64,000 nucleotides of DNA from Paenibacillus contaminans (GTDB lineage Bacteria; Bacillota; Bacilli; Paenibacillales; NBRC-103111), in the NCBI RefSeq assembly GCF_003285015.1, contig NZ_QMFB01000040.1, forward strand, positions 1-64,000, given 5' to 3'. The first letter of the stretch is position 1. Each line of letters starts with the position of its first letter. The notes beneath the pieces are model-generated. The model searched no databases, was not told the origin of the DNA, and saw nothing but the letters and a program-made list of their open reading frames with translations. Below, one piece after another: positions 36,614 to 46,037 of this stretch. The position numbers were made by a program, and so were the translations under genes.

Positions 36614-37614
36614 ATCGTAGTCTCAACCTCCACCGGCGCTCCGCCAAGCTTATGCGATTTGATTGCCGCCTCGATCACTTCCTGCGCAGCCAGCGCGTCG
36701 GCTCCCGATGCCTCGATCTGCTCCGGCAAAGCCCCAGCTTTGACCTGCGAAATAAACCGTCCGATCCGCTGCTTGAACGTATCGTCGAAGCCTTTCATGC
36801 CGCCGAAAATCGAATTCCGCACGACCGTCAGCTCGTCGGAGCTGTGCGGATAATACGTCATGCTTTCATAAACGTTGTCGATCACGAGCCGTCCTTCGTT
36901 GCCCGCCGCTTCGCAAAGCTCGATCGGATGGCGCATGGACATATCGTAGCTTCCGGTCAGATGGCCGAGCGCTCCCGACGCGAATTCCATATTAACGGAA
37001 ACGGTCGACCATGTCGCCCTGCCCGGAGCCTTGGTCATAAACGCCTGCACACGCTTCACATCGCCCGCCAAATACCGCATGACATCGATCGAATGGGGGT
37101 GCAGCGCCTTCATATGAACCCACTCGGTTTCTTCCGTCGGGTTCTGAATCGTAAGCTTCATATTGACGAAAAGCAGCGACCCGAGCTTGCCTTCCGTGAC
37201 CAGCTCCTTCGCCTTATAGGCTGCAGGCGAGAAGCGGTGGTTCAAATTGCAGGCGAGCCGGACGCCCTTCTCCCTGGCGAAAGCGACCATTCGCCGCGCT
37301 TCCCCGATGTCGTTCGAGATCGGCTTCTCGACGAGCACATCCTTGCCCGCTTCGATCGCCTTCATGACCGGCCCGAAGTGATGACTGCCTTTCTCTACGC
37401 CTGCCGTAGCGACGGCGACGACATCGACTGCCTCGCCGGCGAGCAGCTCGCCGAGATCGGTGTAAGCGGGGACGCCGAACTCCCGTCCGGCGGCGGCTGC
37501 ACGTTCTTCCATCAGATCGCAAACCGCGACAAGCGCGGTATCCGGATGCTCCTTGTACTGCCGGCAATGAATTTTGCCTATGTTGTTGACGCCGACTACA
37601 GCGACTTTGATCAA
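36610..37614 (-). CDS. Gfo/Idh/MocA family oxidoreductase
   Basis: A sugar oxidoreductase of about 334 residues with the Rossmann motif VAVVGVNNIGKIH, the EKP motif (VLVEKPISND) and the family's C-terminal sheet domain. The catalytic-type histidine region reads MKALHPHSIDVMRY. A TTG at 37614, five bases after GGGTGG, fits best; a GTG three codons upstream is the alternative. It overlaps cysC by four bases. With a second oxidoreductase (40100) and an isomerase-like gene in the same cluster it probably oxidises or epimerises a (possibly desulfated) sugar. It resembles its neighbour at 40100 in layout, with the similar phrases LVEKP and LxCNLNHxFxPxA. Confidence 0.9.
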   Translation of the reverse strand: MIKVAVVGVNNIGKIHCRQYKEHPDTALVAVCDLMEERAAAAGREFGVPAYTDLGELLAGEAVDVVAVATAGVEKGSHHFGPVMKAIEAGKDVLVEKPISNDIGEARRMVAFAREKGVRLACNLNHRFSPAAYKAKELVTEGKLGSLLFVNMKLTIQNPTEETEWVHMKALHPHSIDVMRYLAGDVKRVQAFMTKAPGRATWSTVSVNMEFASGALGHLTGSYDMSMRHPIELCEAAGNEGRLVIDNVYESMTYYPHSSDELTVVRNSIFGGMKGFDDTFKQRIGRFISQVKAGALPEQIEASGADALAAQEVIEAAIKSHKLGGAPVEVETTI

Positions 37615-37736
37615 GGCGCCCACCCTTTCTTCGTTTATCGGAAAGCATTTCTAAGAAGCGCTCTAAACGTGCGGCAAACGCCTGCGACAAAGACGCTTTA
37701 AGCGGCTATCCCCGACAGGCCTGATTCGCACTTCTT

Positions 37737-39137
37737 CTATTTGCTGACCTGCTTTTCCTTCTTCTTCTCCTGCAAAGATTTCGCATTGCCGATCGAGCCG
37801 ATATGCATCGAATCGTAGGCTTCCTGCGAAGAGAGGAACGGTTTGCCGTGTCCGGACCAATTCAGATTCGTATAGATCGGATTCCGGCGCTTCGTCTGCT
37901 TCTCCCGCTTGGCGATGTGATCCCGCATCCGCTTCGTCAGCAACGCTACGACCTCCGGCTCCTCCTCGGCCAAATTGACGTTTTCTTCCGGATCCTGAAT
38001 GAGGTTGTACAGCTCGACCTCCGGCTTGAAATGGAAGTCGGGCTCCAGCGCGCGGATCAGCTTCCATTCCGGCGTGCGCCAGCCATGTTTTCGCATCCAT
38101 GTGCATTCCGTAATATAGAACTCGCTTATCCGCGGTTCGCTTTGGCCTTCCATACGGGCCCGCATGCTGCGGCCGTCGAATTTGATTTTGGATTTGAACC
38201 CGAGCAAATCCAGCACTGTCGGCATAATATCCTGAATGAGCGTGACGTCGGCGATACGGGTTCCGGCTTTCACTTTTCCCGGGTATTTGATGATAAACGG
38301 AACGACCAGCGTACAATCGTACAATCCGTGGTGATCGAAATAACAATCATGCTCATACAGCGTTTCGCCGTGATCGGACGTAATGACGACGAGCGTCTCC
38401 TCTTCGATGCCGAGCGCTTCGAGCTTGGCGAAAATGCTTTGAATGCAAGCATCCATATAAGCGATGGCGCCGTCATATTGCGCAACGACATATTCTTCGT
38501 CGGTAACGCCTTCCGGAATCCACGATTTCAGAAAATCGGCGAAAGGCTTGAACGCGTAAACCGATTCCATCGCGGTTTTGTCCGAATTGAACTCGTCCCC
38601 GCCGTAAAACGCCCGCTCATAAGGCTTCGGAGGCAAATAAGGCGAATGCGGATCCATATGGCGAAGAAACAAGAAAAACGGTTTATCGTCGGCGGCAAGC
38701 CGCTCCAGCTCCGGGATGGCGACATCGTTCAAATTTTGCGCTTTCGGCGCGCGTCCCGTTTCGTCCGGCTGCCAGGACTCGTAATCCAAATACGTTTGAA
38801 AGCCGCGCGAGGAAGGATTTCCCGTAAATCCGATACAAGTGGTGTTGTATCCGGCTTCCTCCAGCACCTCGGGCAGCGTCCTTACATGATCGCCAAGCGG
38901 TCCGCGATGCCTTAACGCTACGACATCCGTACCGAACGTATCCATCCCCGTCAGCATCGATGCATAGGCCGGCGTCGTCGGAATGCTCGGGCTGAAATGC
39001 TGCTCGAACAATACGCCTTCCGCTGCAATTTTGTCCATATGCGGCGTAGTCAGCCGGCGATAGCCGTATGAGCTCATATGGTCCCGCCGCAGGCTGTCGA
39101 TTCCAAAAAAGATCACATTCGGTTTTTTCTTAGCCAT
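37737..39137 (-). CDS. sulfatase-like alkaline phosphatase superfamily hydrolase, Thr-type
   Basis: A sulfatase-fold protein of 466 residues with the metal-binding VIFFGIDSLRRDHMSSYGY start, FLFLRHMDPHSPYLPP and VVITSDHGETLYEH. The nucleophile region is TTPAYASMLTG: Thr replaces the formylglycine Cys, and Tyr replaces the Arg of C-x-P-x-R. It aligns with the gene at 34614 (FEQHF.. against FERAF..), so the two are paralogues of one subgroup. A long charged C-terminal tail ends in KKKEKQVSK. The ATG follows GGAGG by eight bases, and the isomerase-like gene ends 12 bases upstream. Hydrolysis of a sulfate or phosphate ester is likely; the substrate is unknown. Confidence 0.85.
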   Translation of the reverse strand: MAKKKPNVIFFGIDSLRRDHMSSYGYRRLTTPHMDKIAAEGVLFEQHFSPSIPTTPAYASMLTGMDTFGTDVVALRHRGPLGDHVRTLPEVLEEAGYNTTCIGFTGNPSSRGFQTYLDYESWQPDETGRAPKAQNLNDVAIPELERLAADDKPFFLFLRHMDPHSPYLPPKPYERAFYGGDEFNSDKTAMESVYAFKPFADFLKSWIPEGVTDEEYVVAQYDGAIAYMDACIQSIFAKLEALGIEEETLVVITSDHGETLYEHDCYFDHHGLYDCTLVVPFIIKYPGKVKAGTRIADVTLIQDIMPTVLDLLGFKSKIKFDGRSMRARMEGQSEPRISEFYITECTWMRKHGWRTPEWKLIRALEPDFHFKPEVELYNLIQDPEENVNLAEEEPEVVALLTKRMRDHIAKREKQTKRRNPIYTNLNWSGHGKPFLSSQEAYDSMHIGSIGNAKSLQEKKKEKQVSK

Positions 39138-39149
39138 CTTCGTTTCCTC

Positions 39150-39953
39150 CTATCGCGCATGTAATTGCTTCATTATGGCGTTCAAATATCCGTACGATTC
39201 CGCCGCGACGATCGATACCTGCGCAAGCGAGTGACCCGGCCCCGCCCCGATCACTTCGAGCACGACCGGCCCGTTATAGCCGCCGTCTACCATCGCTTTG
39301 CAGTAGTTGTACAGATCGATATCTCCTCGGCCGCAAGCCTGGCGTTCGATCGGACCCGGCCCCTGCTCTCTGCCTTTGCAATCGCGGATATGGACGTGCT
39401 TCACCCGGCTAAGCACGGCGAGCAGCGCTTCTTCGGCGTTTTCGTTCGCTCTGTGAATATGGCTAGGATCCATATCGATGCCAAAAGCGGCGGACGATAT
39501 ATCCCGCATCGCCTGAAGCGTCGTAGGCGTATTGTAAATCGCGTTGCCGACATGCGCTTTGACGCATAACGTAACCCCGTACGACCCTGCCGTCTCGGAC
39601 AGACGGGCCAGCTTGTCGATCGACGCGCTCAGATCCTCCTCTACGCCTGCCTTGCCTCCGGGACCGATGTTGATGATCGGGATGCCGATCTCCGCCGCCG
39701 CTTCGAACGCGGGCAGCAGCCTTTCCTCGCTCAAGGAAGCGACCTCCGTCGACAGAAATTCGAGCCCGTTCTCTTGAACGATCGCTTGCAGCTCGTTTTT
39801 TTGCTCCTTCCACCGGCTCAAATCCAGATGCTCGCACATCCCTTGGATCGCCGCGATCTCCACCCCATCGTAGCCGCAAGCCGCGATATGCTTTGCCGCC
39901 TCGGCAAAACTGAACTCTTTATACAGCACGGAATTAACGCCTAATTTGATCAT
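39150..39953 (-). CDS. sugar phosphate isomerase/epimerase family protein
   Basis: A xylose-isomerase-like TIM-barrel protein of 267 residues. It shows the typical family pattern CGYDGVEI near 31-38, FGIDMDPSHIHRANEN (metal-binding Asp/His strand) and VKHVHIRDC, ending in a VVLEVIGAGPGHS segment. Such proteins isomerise or epimerise sugars, keto-sugars or inosose intermediates using a divalent metal. It precedes the third sulfatase-like gene by 12 bases and follows an oxidoreductase gene by 146 bases. Oxidoreductase plus isomerase pairs often perform oxidation-epimerisation-reduction of unusual sugars, which is the likely role here. Confidence 0.88.
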   Translation of the reverse strand: MIKLGVNSVLYKEFSFAEAAKHIAACGYDGVEIAAIQGMCEHLDLSRWKEQKNELQAIVQENGLEFLSTEVASLSEERLLPAFEAAAEIGIPIINIGPGGKAGVEEDLSASIDKLARLSETAGSYGVTLCVKAHVGNAIYNTPTTLQAMRDISSAAFGIDMDPSHIHRANENAEEALLAVLSRVKHVHIRDCKGREQGPGPIERQACGRGDIDLYNYCKAMVDGGYNGPVVLEVIGAGPGHSLAQVSIVAAESYGYLNAIMKQLHAR

Positions 39954-40099
39954 GCGTGGTTGCCGCCTCCTATTTTCCCGTTTTGTGGTTATTCGTTCTT
40001 TCCCGGGTCATTGTACGCTCGATTTGTTGCGCCCGAATTGACGAGTTCCCGCTTTCCAAGGTTTGTTTGGCGCCGGAGACCGGAGCCTGAATCCGCCTA

Positions 40100-41206
40100 T
40101 TATCTCATCGACATCGGGTCGCCGTGCAGCGGCGGCAACGGATTCGGCCGGACGACTTCGCCCCCGCGTTCGTACGATTCGATGACCGCGAACGTGTACT
40201 CGAGCACGGCAAGCGCGTCCCTTCCGTTCGCGCGCAGTTCCTCGCGCGGTACGCCGTTCGTAATATCCTCCAAAAACGCATGCAGCCGATTGTTGAACGT
40301 CGAGCCGAAATCGTTCGTGCCGTACTCGGTTACTTCCGCCTGCGGCTGAACGCTGATGGCCGGAATGCCCTTTTCCGCTTTCCAATAAGACAGCTTTTCT
40401 ACGCAATTCTCGATGCAGAACGTCCCTTTCGTCCCCGCCATTTCCATGCTCCACCAGCCGCCGAGTCCATACACCGCATCGCCGCGCTGACTGAGCAGGT
40501 AACCGACGCCGCCGTTCGCGAACTTGACGTGAATGCTGTTGATCGAGACCATGACGTCGCCGGCGCTTCTGCGAAAGCCGGGTCTGTCGGAGAACGTTTG
40601 AATATGTGTAATGTCGCCGCAGAAATAACGCATGACGCTGAACGGATGAGTCAAAAACGCCTTCATATGAAAATAAGGATGTCCTTTGATTTTAGGCGAT
40701 CCTGCCAGGGCGTATCCCGCTTCCCCGCCGTTAAAGCCCATTTTGTGCAGGCAGTAGACGAGCTCCCCGATCTCTCCGTTATCCACGTATTGCTTTGCCT
40801 TTTCCGCCGGCGGCGTGAAGTAGTGGTTCAAATTGCAGCCGAGGTATACTTTTTGTTTTTCCGCAAAAGCATACAGCTCTCTGGCTTCGCGAATATCGTG
40901 ACAAAGCGGCTTCTCGACAAGCACATGCTTGCCGTAGCCGATCGCTTCCATCGCGGGCTCGAAATGCCAGCTCCCGTTGTCGATTCCGCCCGTCGTCACA
41001 TCGACGATTTGCAGATCCGGCTCGTGCTCGATCATATCCTTGAGGCTGTAGTACGCTTTGACGCCGTATTTTTCCGCAGCGGCATCCGCCCGCTCCTTCA
41101 CGACATCGCAAACCGCCACAAGATCCGCCAGTTCATCCTGTTGATAGCATTGAGCGTGCGTGTTGCCGATTCCGTTCATGCCTACGATTCCGATTTTAAG
41201 CGCCAT
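40100..41206 (-). CDS. Gfo/Idh/MocA family oxidoreductase
   Basis: An oxidoreductase of 368 residues with the Rossmann start IGIVGMNGIGNTHAQCY, the EKP motif (HVLVEKPLCHD) and the C-terminal sheet domain. It is the first gene of the sulfatase cluster. The phrase HVLVEKPLCHDIREARELYA and a downstream YLGCNLNHYFTPPAEKAK segment parallel the oxidoreductase at 36610. The ribosome binding site is weak (GGAAAC). NAD(P)-dependent oxidation or epimerisation of a sugar is expected. Its promoter should lie in 41207-41570; I could not name the elements. Confidence 0.9.
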   Translation of the reverse strand: MALKIGIVGMNGIGNTHAQCYQQDELADLVAVCDVVKERADAAAEKYGVKAYYSLKDMIEHEPDLQIVDVTTGGIDNGSWHFEPAMEAIGYGKHVLVEKPLCHDIREARELYAFAEKQKVYLGCNLNHYFTPPAEKAKQYVDNGEIGELVYCLHKMGFNGGEAGYALAGSPKIKGHPYFHMKAFLTHPFSVMRYFCGDITHIQTFSDRPGFRRSAGDVMVSINSIHVKFANGGVGYLLSQRGDAVYGLGGWWSMEMAGTKGTFCIENCVEKLSYWKAEKGIPAISVQPQAEVTEYGTNDFGSTFNNRLHAFLEDITNGVPREELRANGRDALAVLEYTFAVIESYERGGEVVRPNPLPPLHGDPMSMR

Positions 41207-41575
41207 ATGGTGTTTCCGGCCGTTTGATCCCGAAGGATAGAACCGGAAACGTTCACCTTCCTCTCATAATGAATAAAAGCACGTTACTTACCATCATCAT
41301 AGTGCTATTATTCATCGCGTTCATGGCCGATCTGGCCTAAAACATTTCCGATATGGACCATCTTCTCGAGAACTTGGTATGCGTATCGGGCAACTGATGA
41401 CAGCGCATTCAATCGCAAATGACCAAAAGTCCATTGTGCCGGGCGGATTGTTTACTCTGGCCGTGATGGGGACGGGACGGTATTGGGAGGGGGAAGGATT
41501 TCGGTCGGTTACGTTAGGTAGCGGCGGCGGGTCCAGTTAAGGGTGGATTATGTTGGGACGGATGGGATAGATTCT

Positions 41576-42354
41576 ATAAGGGATGGTAAGGGATGGTGAG
41601 GGATGTAAGGGATGGTGAGGGATGGTGAGGGATGTGAGGGATGTAAGGGATGCTAAGGGATGCTAAGGGATGCTAAGGGATGCTAAGGGATGCTAAGGGA
41701 TGCTAAGGGATGCTAAGGGATGCTAAGGGATGCTAAGGGATGCTAAGGGATGCTAAGGGATGCTAAGGGATGCTAAGGGATGCTAAGGGATGCTAAGGGA
41801 TGCTAAGGGATGCTAAGGGATGCTAAGGGATGCTAAGGGATGCTAAGGGATGCTAAGGGATGCTAAGGGATGCTAAGGGATGCTAAGGGATGCTAAGGGA
41901 TGCTAAGGGATGCTAAGGGATGCTAAGGGATGCTAAGGGATGCTAAGGGATGCTAAGGGATGCTAAGGGATGCTAAGGGATGCTAAGGGATGCTAAGGGA
42001 TGCTAAGGGATGCTAAGGGATGCTAAGGGATGCTAAGGGATGCTAAGGGATGCTAAGGGATGCTAAGGGATGCTAAGGGATGCTAAGGGATGCTAAGGGA
42101 TGCTAAGGGATGCTAAGGGATGCTAAGGGATGCTAAGGGATGCTAAGGGATGCTAAGGGATGCTAAGGGATGCTAAGGGATGCTAAGGGATGCTAAGGGA
42201 TGCTAAGGGATGCTAAGGGATGCTAAGGGATGCTAAGGGATGCTAAGGGATGCTAAGGGATGCTAAGGGATGCTAAGGGATGCTAAGGGATGCTAAGGGA
42301 TGCTAAGGGATGTTAGGTATGCTAAGGGATGTTAGGTATGCTAAGGGATGTAAG
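41576..42354. repeat. decamer tandem array, 66 perfect copies with degenerate edges
   Basis: Positions 41651-42310 are 66 uninterrupted, identical copies of the 10-base unit TGCTAAGGGA. The left edge (41576-41650) has degenerate relatives such as GGGATGGTGA, and the right edge has TGTTAGGTAT variants. Because 10 is not a multiple of 3 and both strands contain TAA or TAG, every frame is closed every 30 bases, so it is not coding. A perfect satellite of this length is rare in a bacterial chromosome. Confidence 0.98.
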
Positions 42355-43231
42355 GCATTTGATCGTGTAACGGATAGTCCTCGCCATCAATCGAAAAATT
42401 TCAGAGATTTACAGGTTACCTCCATTCCGCTGATGACTTGTGTGTACTGGAGAAATAGTGAGGAAAAGTTTACTGTTCATAAGGCAAACCTCACTATCCC
42501 TCGACAAAAAAACGTTTTCTGGAGAGCTAATGAGGCAATCGCAACTATTAGTGAGCTAAACGAAATTGATAGTGTTGTTTGCCTCACTAACGGGCGAGAA
42601 CGAGCATTTTACCGGTGGAATAGTGAGGACAGCCTCATGAACAATAAGGTTTTCTGCATTATGCGCACTGTCCAGGCATAACCGTTACGTTATCTGTATT
42701 TGCTTATGTATCGATGTCTTCATCAATCCCTAGTTATAGACTTGATCGCCTATTAGGAGATTGACCGCATCAAATTCAAAGTCCCGGCGTAAATATGCTG
42801 CACACGGAGCCGCGGTTTGACTAAGTGCTTACGACAAGGCGGGCAGCCAACTTTGATACATGAGCGGTCAACGCACAAGTATATAAATAGCAAAGCTTTG
42901 ATCATACGCGGTCAACCTATAGGAGTAACATTTACTAGCTTATCTTTAGAAGAGGACTGACGGGTTCAGTAGGGGGATGATACTATGGTTACGTTGGATA
43001 GGGTCGGCGGTACTGCTTATATCGAACCGGATCGATCAAGAACAATGGTATCGAGGAAGAATTCGTTTGGTGACGAAAAAACAACGAAGGTCAAAGTTGG
43101 CATATCGACGATAGTTTACGGTTATTGGGAGTAGTTGGCGGTAGTTGGCGGAAAAATAGTTTTGCAACATCAAATCAGACGCTTGATGGCGTAAAAACTA
43201 CAAGTTATTAATGCAGCTTACTCCTAGCGAA
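42355..43231. other. gene-poor spacer with scattered short repeats
   Basis: No convincing gene. Three copies of a phrase like GGARNNNTARTGAGG (near 42446, 42519 and 42612) recur every 70-95 bases inside an open frame that is therefore unlikely to be real. A pair of similar 25-base stretches (near 42852 and 42892, sharing GCGGTCAAC) also occurs. A 49-codon frame at 42985-43134 has AGGGGG in front of its ATG but no other support. Confidence 0.6.
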
Positions 43232-43448
43232 CGATCAGCTGCTCCTCGATCCGCAGATCTTAATGGAAAACCTACAGCTATTTTTCGAACTATTCCTCGA
43301 TTCGCGAATCTAAATGGAAAACCTACAGCAAATAACTGCGAAATCTTCCAAATACGAAGAAATGCCGAAAATTACCTGCATGTTTTCCAGTTAAATGTCC
43401 TTTTCCCGCCTTTTAGCCGAAAATAACTGCATGTTTTCCAGTTAGCAT
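43232..43448. repeat. two pairs of 30-35-base direct repeats with a spacing of about 53 bases
   Basis: AATGGAAAACCTACAGC occurs twice (near 43260 and 43311), and CTGCATGTTTTCCAGTTA occurs twice (near 43376 and 43428). Each pair lies about 52 bases apart within longer similar stretches. They look like remains of a tandem-repeat array. No gene is visible from here to 43640. Confidence 0.7.
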
Positions 43449-43640
43449 TCGTTCGTCGCATTTTCTCATCATGTAGACTAGTTCCATATTCAGCAGGCAA
43501 ACGAACACGATCTGACGGGTCGCGCGATATTTCGTATCGGCGGTCTAGGCAATTGATCCATAATGGCGCGGAGGGAGACACTGCAAATTTCGTCAAAAAC
43601 GCCGTCCCCCTTTCGTTCCACAGCCAATAACCTGATCATT

Positions 43641-44096
43641 CCTGAGCAGCGTCCAGCATCTCAGCGCTCCCGCTCTAGCGTCAACGTTCGACTCACCATC
43701 GTCCACGCCCGAGACGCATCAGGCTTGCCGGTCATCCCTGAACTGCACCCAGCGACACGACGCTCCCGCTCTAGTGTCGGCGTTCGACTCACAAACGTCC
43801 ACGCCCACGGCGTTGCCGCTTATCCCTGAGCAGCGTCCAGCGACACGATGCTCCCGCCCTAACGTCGACGTTCGACTCACCATCGTCCACGCCCACGGCG
43901 CAGCCGGCTTCATCCCTGGACGCGTCCAGCATCACGACGCTCCCGCCCTAATGCGGACGTTCGACTCACCATCGTCCACGCCCACGGCGCTGCCGCCCAT
44001 CCCTGAACACGTCCAGCATCACGACGCTCCCGCCCTAGCGTGGACGTGCGACTCACTAACGTCCACGCCCAAGGCGCTGCCGGCAGTCCGCTCACT
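43641..44096. repeat. five tandem units of 87-96 bases downstream of leuA
   Basis: Units begin at 43641, 43737, 43825, 43915 and 44002. All contain CTCCCGCYCTA, a GTTCGACTCAC-like core and CGTCCACGCCC. Each unit begins with a sequence resembling the last codons of leuA (in unit 1, CTGAGCAGCGTCCAGCA against CTGAGCGGCGTCCAGCA at the gene end). The units have diverged by substitutions and small indels, so the array is older than the decamer array. Confidence 0.85.
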
Positions 44097-45624
44097 CCTG
44101 AGCGGCGTCCAGCAAAGCGGCGTTGATGCCGTTCAAGAAAGCATTTCCGCTCGCTTTAATAATGTCCGTGTCCATCGCGCGTCCGGAGTAGGTTTTGCCT
44201 TGGTATTCGATCCGGATGTTTACCCGGCCGACGGCTTCCTTGCCTCTCGACAGGCTGTTAATTTTGTAGTCCTTCAATTGGACATCCAGACCGATCAGCG
44301 ATTTGATGACGCTGTACAAAGCGTCGATCGGGCCGTCTCCGACCGCGCTGCCTTTGAACGACTCGGTACCTTTGACAAGCTTGACGGTTGCAGTCGGATA
44401 CAGGTCGTTGGTGACTACCTGGAAGGAATCCAGCTCGTACAGATGCTTGTCGCTTGCATCCAGATTGCGATGGCTCGTCACCAAGTAAAACACGTCGTGA
44501 TCGTAAACCTCTTTCTTCGCATCGGCCAATGTCAGGAATTTCTCGAACAGCTGCTCGAAGTCCGCGGCGTCGGTCGTGTCGAAGCCCATTTTCTCGACGG
44601 CATTCTTGAAAGCATGGCGGCCGGAGCGTGCGGTCAAAATCAATTCCATGCTGTCCACCCCAACCTCCTCGGGCGACATGATTTCATAAACCCGCTTATC
44701 CTTCAGCAGCCCATCCTGATGGATGCCGGAGGAATGCGCGAAGGCGTTCTCGCCGGTAATCGCTTTGTTCACCTGCACATCCAGCCCCGTCAAATGGCTT
44801 ACCAGCCTGGACGTTCTAAGCAGCTCGCTCGTATTGACTTCGGTATGGCAGTTGAAGTAATTTTCGCGAACCTTGATTCCCATGACGACTTCTTCAAGCG
44901 ACGCGTTGCCTGCACGTTCGCCGAGACCGTTGATGGTGCACTCGACTTTTTCGGCTCCGTTCTTGATCGCCTGCAGCGTATTGGCCGTCGCCAAGCCCAA
45001 ATCATTATGGCAATGAACGCTAAGTATCACTTTGTCGTTCAGATTTTTCATCCGATCGTTAATTTTGCGGATCAGCTCTCCGAATTCCTCCGGAACCGCG
45101 TAGCCAACCGTATCGGGCACGTTAATCATCGTAGCGCCGGCCTTCACGACGGCTTCGATCGTGCTCCACAAATATTCGAAATCCGACCTCGACGCATCCT
45201 CCGTAGAATACTGTACTTGCGGCAGCAAGGTTTTGGCATACTTGACCGCGTCGACGCCCATTTGCAGGACGGCTTCCTTGGAGCGGTTGAATTTTTTCTC
45301 CACATGGATGTTGGAGGTGCCCAGCACGATATGGATAAGCGGATTTTGCGCCAATTTGATGCTTTCATAAACGGCGTCGATATCGTTCTTGACGGCCCGC
45401 GCAAGCGCCGTAATCGAAACGCTGTCCCCTACGGTACGCGCAATTTCCTGGACGGCTTGAAAATCCCCTAAAGAAGAAGCTGGAAATCCGGCTTCGATAA
45501 TATCTACATGAAGCCGCTTCAGTTGTTGAGCGATCTCTATTTTTTGATGCAAATTCAGTTTGGCTCCTGGGACCTGCTCGCCATCGCGCAAAGTTGTGTC
45601 AAATACGATAATTTTACGGCTCAT
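44092..45624 (-). CDS. leuA: 2-isopropylmalate synthase
   Basis: The first enzyme of leucine biosynthesis, joining acetyl-CoA and 2-oxoisovalerate. It has 510 residues, the usual bacterial length. The catalytic-domain start [10 protein letters not shown] (8-17), HCHNDLG (204-210, metal-binding His-x-His) and [15 protein letters not shown] are present, followed by a C-terminal regulatory LeuA-dimer domain ending in LLDAAQE. The ATG at 45624 has AGGAGG eight bases before it. It is transcribed from a T-box leader and stands alone: no other ilv/leu genes are adjacent, which suggests an extra or relocated leuA. Downstream is a repeat array whose units echo the gene's final codons. Confidence 0.96.
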   Translation of the reverse strand: MSRKIIVFDTTLRDGEQVPGAKLNLHQKIEIAQQLKRLHVDIIEAGFPASSLGDFQAVQEIARTVGDSVSITALARAVKNDIDAVYESIKLAQNPLIHIVLGTSNIHVEKKFNRSKEAVLQMGVDAVKYAKTLLPQVQYSTEDASRSDFEYLWSTIEAVVKAGATMINVPDTVGYAVPEEFGELIRKINDRMKNLNDKVILSVHCHNDLGLATANTLQAIKNGAEKVECTINGLGERAGNASLEEVVMGIKVRENYFNCHTEVNTSELLRTSRLVSHLTGLDVQVNKAITGENAFAHSSGIHQDGLLKDKRVYEIMSPEEVGVDSMELILTARSGRHAFKNAVEKMGFDTTDAADFEQLFEKFLTLADAKKEVYDHDVFYLVTSHRNLDASDKHLYELDSFQVVTNDLYPTATVKLVKGTESFKGSAVGDGPIDALYSVIKSLIGLDVQLKDYKINSLSRGKEAVGRVNIRIEYQGKTYSGRAMDTDIIKASGNAFLNGINAALLDAAQE

Positions 45625-45697
45625 TTTCAATTCCTCCTAAGTGTAATCGGATGTTTGTATGTGAAGCGGTGTCGGTTAAACCCGGTTTTTAACCAAC

Positions 45698-45950
45698 AAA
45701 AAAAACCCCGTCTCTACGTATAGAGACGAGGTTGAACCCGCGGTACCACTCTAATTCATTTCCGAAGAAATGAGCTCATTCGATGGCCATCACCATCTAT
45801 CCCTGTAACGGTGGAATTCCGGCTTACCCTACATGTTCAGGCAGCAGTTCATAGACGAGTTCGAAATGAACGACGTTACCGTTTCGCACCATCCAACGGC
45901 TCTCTGAAAGGTCATTTCACTTCTACTATTTCTAATCCTAACATTTGGAT
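45698..45950 (-). ncRNA. T-box leader of leuA (leucine-type candidate)
   Basis: On the minus strand the conserved T-box core AGAGTGGTACCGCGGGTTC is at about 45734-45752, upstream stems extend to about 45950, and a strong terminator (GTCTCTA paired with TAGAGAC, then eight T, 45698-45731) follows. A CTC triplet (45857-45859), the usual leucine specifier, lies where a specifier loop is expected; its assignment is inference. Uncharged tRNA-Leu would stabilise the antiterminator and switch on leuA. The region 45625-45697 is the remaining leader, and 45951-46037 shows nothing else. Confidence 0.93.
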
Positions 45951-46037
45951 ATAAAATTATTTTTTTATTATATGGCAGCATTTTTTATTTGTCAACAAAC
46001 GAAAAAGCAATTTTTCCAGCCATGCATTCCCCTAGTC

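Noticed and set aside
37803-38915. 370-codon plus-strand frame opposite the third sulfatase-like gene
   Set aside because: Antisense shadow of a well-supported gene.
40124-41227. 367-codon plus-strand frame opposite an oxidoreductase gene
   Set aside because: Antisense shadow; the minus-strand frame has clear Gfo/Idh/MocA motifs.
41269-41340. A 23-codon hydrophobic frame (MNKSTLLTIIIVLLFIAFMA...)
   Set aside because: It could be a tiny membrane peptide, but there is no ribosome binding site, and the region should contain the promoter of the minus-strand cluster.
41651-42310. CRISPR array
   Set aside because: The unit is 10 bases with no spacers; the copies are contiguous and identical.
42310-42681. 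A 123-codon frame immediately after the decamer array
   Set aside because: It starts inside the repeats, contains a recurring TAGTGAGG-like phrase and has no ribosome binding site or family similarity.
42985-43134. A 49-codon frame with a plausible AGGGGG site
   Set aside because: No homology signal, no neighbours in an operon, and it lies in a repeat-rich spacer. Not enough to call.
43774-45471. A 565-codon plus-strand frame antisense to leuA
   Set aside because: It is the mirror of leuA codon bias; it runs through the tandem repeats and has no domain-like content.
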